Below are positions 62,277 to 64,000 of a DNA stretch of 64,000 bases, one piece after another (position 1 is the stretch's first letter; every line of letters begins with the position of its first letter). A model generated the notes under the pieces. That model ran no database searches, was not told the DNA's origin, and was given only the letters and a program-made list of their open reading frames with translations. The DNA is from Thereva unica (taxonomy: Eukaryota > Arthropoda > Insecta > Diptera > Therevidae), in assembly GCA_949987705.1 (NCBI GenBank), contig OX465286.1, positions 16,071,676 through 16,135,675 of the forward strand, read 5' to 3'. The position numbers and the translations under genes are program-made.

Positions 62277-64000
62277 ACCAAAACAGCGAACGTTTAAAAG
62301 AATCGCTTTTTGTCAAAAAAAAAAAAAAAACACACAAAAAATTGCACAAAATTCGCTCGCAATAAATTTACCCAAAAACTTAAGTGGAATTGACCTGCGC
62401 AAAGAGCATTTACTGATGCGTGCATCTCTTTCCACTAAGAATTGCCGCCTATCGAACGGGGAAATCACACATTTTGTGTGGCCTCAAATTGATATCTACC
62501 ACCGAAAGGTTGAGTTGAGCTTTCTGATGCACAGTAGAAATTGCGGTTTTGCATCCTGAGAAACATGCGCACTTTTGTGAGAGCAATGATCTCTTCTCCC
62601 GTGTGTGTCTCCCCCGCGCATTTATCGCAATATTATATACCCAAAATGTCCGTTTTTATTAAAATCACACACACACACACACGCACATAAAATGCATAAA
62701 AAAGTTTTAATTAAAAATCGATCTGTATCTAAGGCATGGAAAATTTTTGGCCCTATTCTTAAAGATCATCTGTCCAAGCCCGGGGCCCGCCCAGGTGGTC
62801 CATGAAAATGACAGCGCCAAAACGTCTGGCAAGTGCCCAGTCACTGCTTTCGGGTAACAGTTGTATAGAGATGAGACCAATCGGTCAAAGGTGAAATACC
62901 AAAAATTCCAAAGGTCCAACCATCATCGTCTTCACCTCCAACTGACTCGCATAATTGAGGCTCGTTCGTTGGTAATTAAACAGCGAAAACCAGTTCCCTA
63001 TCTGTCAAATCACTGCACTCTCTGGGACTAGAGGGACCAGGTTTTCTGTATCGTGTCCATGTTGAGTGTCGATCAAATCATTTCGATCAAGTCGTCTTCT
63101 TCTTCTTCTCTCATCATCATCATCGTCGTCGTCCTCGCTTTTTCTTCTATACTACTTCTGCTGCTGCCTGGCATATATACCCTCTGCTCTGCGATCTTCC
63201 CTGCACCGGACTCTGATGCGGTTTTGTAAGCCTCTAGGTCAGATTTAGCCCATATACACCGGGGGACGACTATACACGCCTAGGTAAGATCCCGAGTGTG
63301 TGCCTAGGTTACCTAGGTCTTTTCTGGGCATAACAATAATTTCTGATCAAGTTCTGTGACCCATAGGGAAACGAGCCTGATTAGGTGTTGAATTTATGGC
63401 GCTCTTATACTTTTCCACTTCTTTTTTTTTGTATTTTTTTTTTTTGTTATCCGTCGCTTGTCTACTCATTCAATTATTAGAGACTCACCAACGGGCGTGT
63501 ATATGAAAGGTAGTTTGCATACCTGCATTGGGTGCTTTGCGTTATGTGTCTTCTGAGGTGGATTAACAATAGCACGCTGGAGAGCAGAGCAACACACTAG
63601 ACTACAAAGTGGGAGAAAATTTATTTATTATATTTTTTTATGTTTTGTTTGGTTTTGGTTTCATTTGTGAATTGTTTCACATACAAAAAAAAAAAATTCT
63701 AATCAGCTTTGAAGAGTCTTAACCAACCTGTGTGCAGAGCATGGTCCTGATCGAGGCTGTTTTGATAGGATATTAGCAAGAGTAGAACCTTAACAAATCG
63801 GCCCTTATCCAGAGTCTAATCAAGTCATATTGCATGGATTTTTGCATTTTTTCTATTATTGTATTTTTATTCAAGCAAGCACAGCAAATAATAATCAAAC
63901 CAATACATCGAAACTTTGCAACGCCGCTTCGTGCCCTCGTCTACCGATCTTCGGGATGAAGATCACTTTGACACTGTATATATGTCTAGCATGCGTTCTA
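62277..64000. other. Unassigned DNA to window end
   Basis: No gene recognised. Contains CA repeats at 62665-62685, TCT and ATC trinucleotide runs at 63089-63135, and T-rich tracts at 63421-63445. Frames are short and without motif. Confidence 0.5.

Overview
This is eukaryotic, A+T-rich, repeat-dense DNA, most likely from an insect and probably a fly (Diptera). The basis is the mix of elements: LOA-, R1-, jockey-, CR1- and RTE-type non-LTR retrotransposons, a mariner, BEL/Pao and Ty3/gypsy fragments, a TTAA MITE, large foldback elements and a tail resembling insect TTAGG repeats. I found no rRNA gene, no intact tRNA gene and no convincing complete host gene. The best host-gene candidate is one short possible exon at 12.79-13.08 kb. 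Almost every long open frame is a broken retroelement.

Layout. 0-2.2 kb: unassigned, with one LINE tail fragment. 2.25-2.79 kb: a 7-bp TACATAA array with an R1-like fragment inserted at its edge (2.79-3.98 kb). 5.0-11.6 kb (- strand): two CR1-like elements, a 917-bp internally deleted mariner with perfect TA duplications, and a jockey/CR1-group element with endonuclease (EN) and reverse transcriptase (RT). 12-14.3 kb: decayed remnants and two copies of a small TIR (MITE) family. 14.5-16.9 kb: an RTE-like element carrying the 3' half of an HDV-like ribozyme. 18.75 kb: a 153-bp TTAA MITE. 19.3-23.7 kb (- strand): a decayed R1-like element (gag with zinc knuckle, EN, RT C-terminus, RNase H) interrupted by a MITE copy. 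26.1-29.4 kb: LOA-clade pieces.

29.5-34.3 kb is a three-level nest. A 928-bp foldback with CACAGTG ends and a CGACG duplication sits in an RTE-like element, which sits in the endonuclease of a CR1/jockey-group element with an 11-bp duplication. Immediately downstream a LOA element starts (34.33 kb) with a sequence that folds as an HDV-like self-cleaving ribozyme, followed by a DUF4780-type ORF1 overlapping an EN/RT ORF2. 38.4-41.2 kb (+) and 44.3-46.6 kb (-) are two copies of one FADD-type retrotransposon in inverted orientation, with another foldback between them. 46.85-47.6 kb is BEL/Pao gag; 47.6-49.2 kb a foldback with a duplicated left arm; 49.7-50.2 kb a jockey tail; 50.2-53.7 kb low-complexity DNA; 53.9-55.3 kb a Ty3/gypsy gag-pol remnant; 55.4-57.3 kb a giant palindrome with a tRNA-derived SINE in one arm; 57.8-60.5 kb a CR1-like element; 60.6-61.2 kb a 240-bp tandem repeat; and the rest is unassigned apart from a MITE at 62.1 kb.

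Nothing here forms an operon or pathway. The biology is layered transposition, and the order of events can be read from nesting, target duplications and tails. Element clade names rest on motif recognition by eye, with no database search; boundaries without a target duplication are approximate.
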